The notes below the pieces were generated by a model that saw only the letters and a program-made list of their open reading frames with translations, did not search any database and was not told the DNA's origin. Positions 4,969-5,343 of a stretch of DNA of 5,343 nt are shown in pieces; the stretch's first letter is position 1, and the number at the start of each line of letters is the position of its first letter. A program made the translations under genes and the position numbers. The stretch comes from DASUME01 sp038257655 (GTDB lineage Bacteria; Myxococcota_A; Polyangia; Polyangiales; DASUME01), in the NCBI GenBank assembly GCA_038257655.1, contig JBBSJC010000562.1, forward strand, positions 1 to 5,343, read 5' to 3'.

Positions 4969-5343
4969 ATGATCGACGACATCCTGGGCCAGCTCAAGGC
5001 TGACATCTCAAAGTCCCAAGACGCGCTGCGCACAGCGCTTTCCAAGATCCGCACGGGGCGCGCCAATCCAGACATCCTCGACGGGGTTCGCATCGACTAC
5101 TGGGGCACGATCACGCCCCTGTCGCAGGTGGCCACCGTCAGCGTGCCGGAAGCGCGCATGTTGATGGTGAAGGTCTGGGATCGGCAGAACATCAAAGCGG
5201 TTGAAAAGGGCATCATGGAGGCCGATCTGGGCCTCAATCCGATGAACGATGGCGAGTTCATCCGCATCCCTCTGCCCGCGCTCACGGAAGAGCGCCGTCG
5301 TGATCTGACCAAGACTGCACGCAAGGCCGGGGAAGAGTGCAAA
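4969..5343 (+). CDS. frr: Ribosome recycling factor, 3' end outside window
   Basis: RRF works with EF-G to split the post-termination ribosome so that the subunits can be reused. The first 125 residues are visible of about 185 expected; the frame is open at the window edge and the missing part should be the rest of the domain I helix bundle. Visible landmarks: first helix from residue 1 to about 30 with 'LSKIRTGRANP' (24-34), domain II from about residue 32 with 'LDGVRIDYWGTITPLSQVATVSVPEARM' in the expected order, then 'VEKGIMEADLGLNP' and 'IRIPLPALTEERRRDLTK', matching the E. coli protein almost without gaps. The start is supported by GGAGG at 4957-4961, 7 nt before the ATG. It lies 46 nt after pyrH with no terminator between, so the two are probably co-transcribed. 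Confidence 0.96.
   Translation, partial: MIDDILGQLKADISKSQDALRTALSKIRTGRANPDILDGVRIDYWGTITPLSQVATVSVPEARMLMVKVWDRQNIKAVEKGIMEADLGLNPMNDGEFIRIPLPALTEERRRDLTKTARKAGEECK

Overview
This window looks like chromosomal core DNA from a GC-rich Gram-negative bacterium, most likely a myxobacterium (Myxococcota, formerly Deltaproteobacteria). The core-gene proteins resemble bacterial S2, EF-Ts, UMP kinase and RRF throughout. The upstream genes add two things I associate with myxobacteria: a secreted protein built from cysteine-bearing repeats with 'LxPGxYxLVVDG' motifs, and a DUF882/YcbK-like M15 peptidase. The phylum assignment is inference from protein style, not from a search.

Layout: (1) 2-949, plus strand, is the C-terminal part of an exported repeat protein whose start lies before the window. 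(2) 952-2052, minus strand, is a secreted M15-type (DUF882) peptidase-like protein. The two genes converge with only 2 bp between their stop codons, and both stops sit in one perfect 14-bp palindrome. (3) 2053-2360 is a 308-bp divergent intergenic region holding the 5' leader and presumed promoter of the downstream operon, with several inverted repeats that could fold. (4) 2361-5343, plus strand, is the classic cluster rpsB - tsf - pyrH - frr, with frr cut by the window end.

The cluster couples translation with nucleotide supply. S2 is a small-subunit ribosomal protein, EF-Ts recycles EF-Tu, UMP kinase makes UDP for RNA and cell-wall precursors, and RRF splits post-termination ribosomes. The conserved gene order and a good Shine-Dalgarno sequence before each gene make these calls secure. 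A strong intrinsic terminator lies between tsf and pyrH. Only 20 nt separate its U-tract from the pyrH start codon, so pyrH-frr must depend on read-through, on regulated termination, or on a promoter further upstream.

No mobile element, CRISPR array, tRNA, rRNA or defence system is visible. The most interesting points are regulatory (the tsf-pyrH terminator and the structured rpsB leader) and architectural (a long low-complexity S2 tail and the four-cysteine tandem repeat). I did not find an undescribed multi-gene system here.
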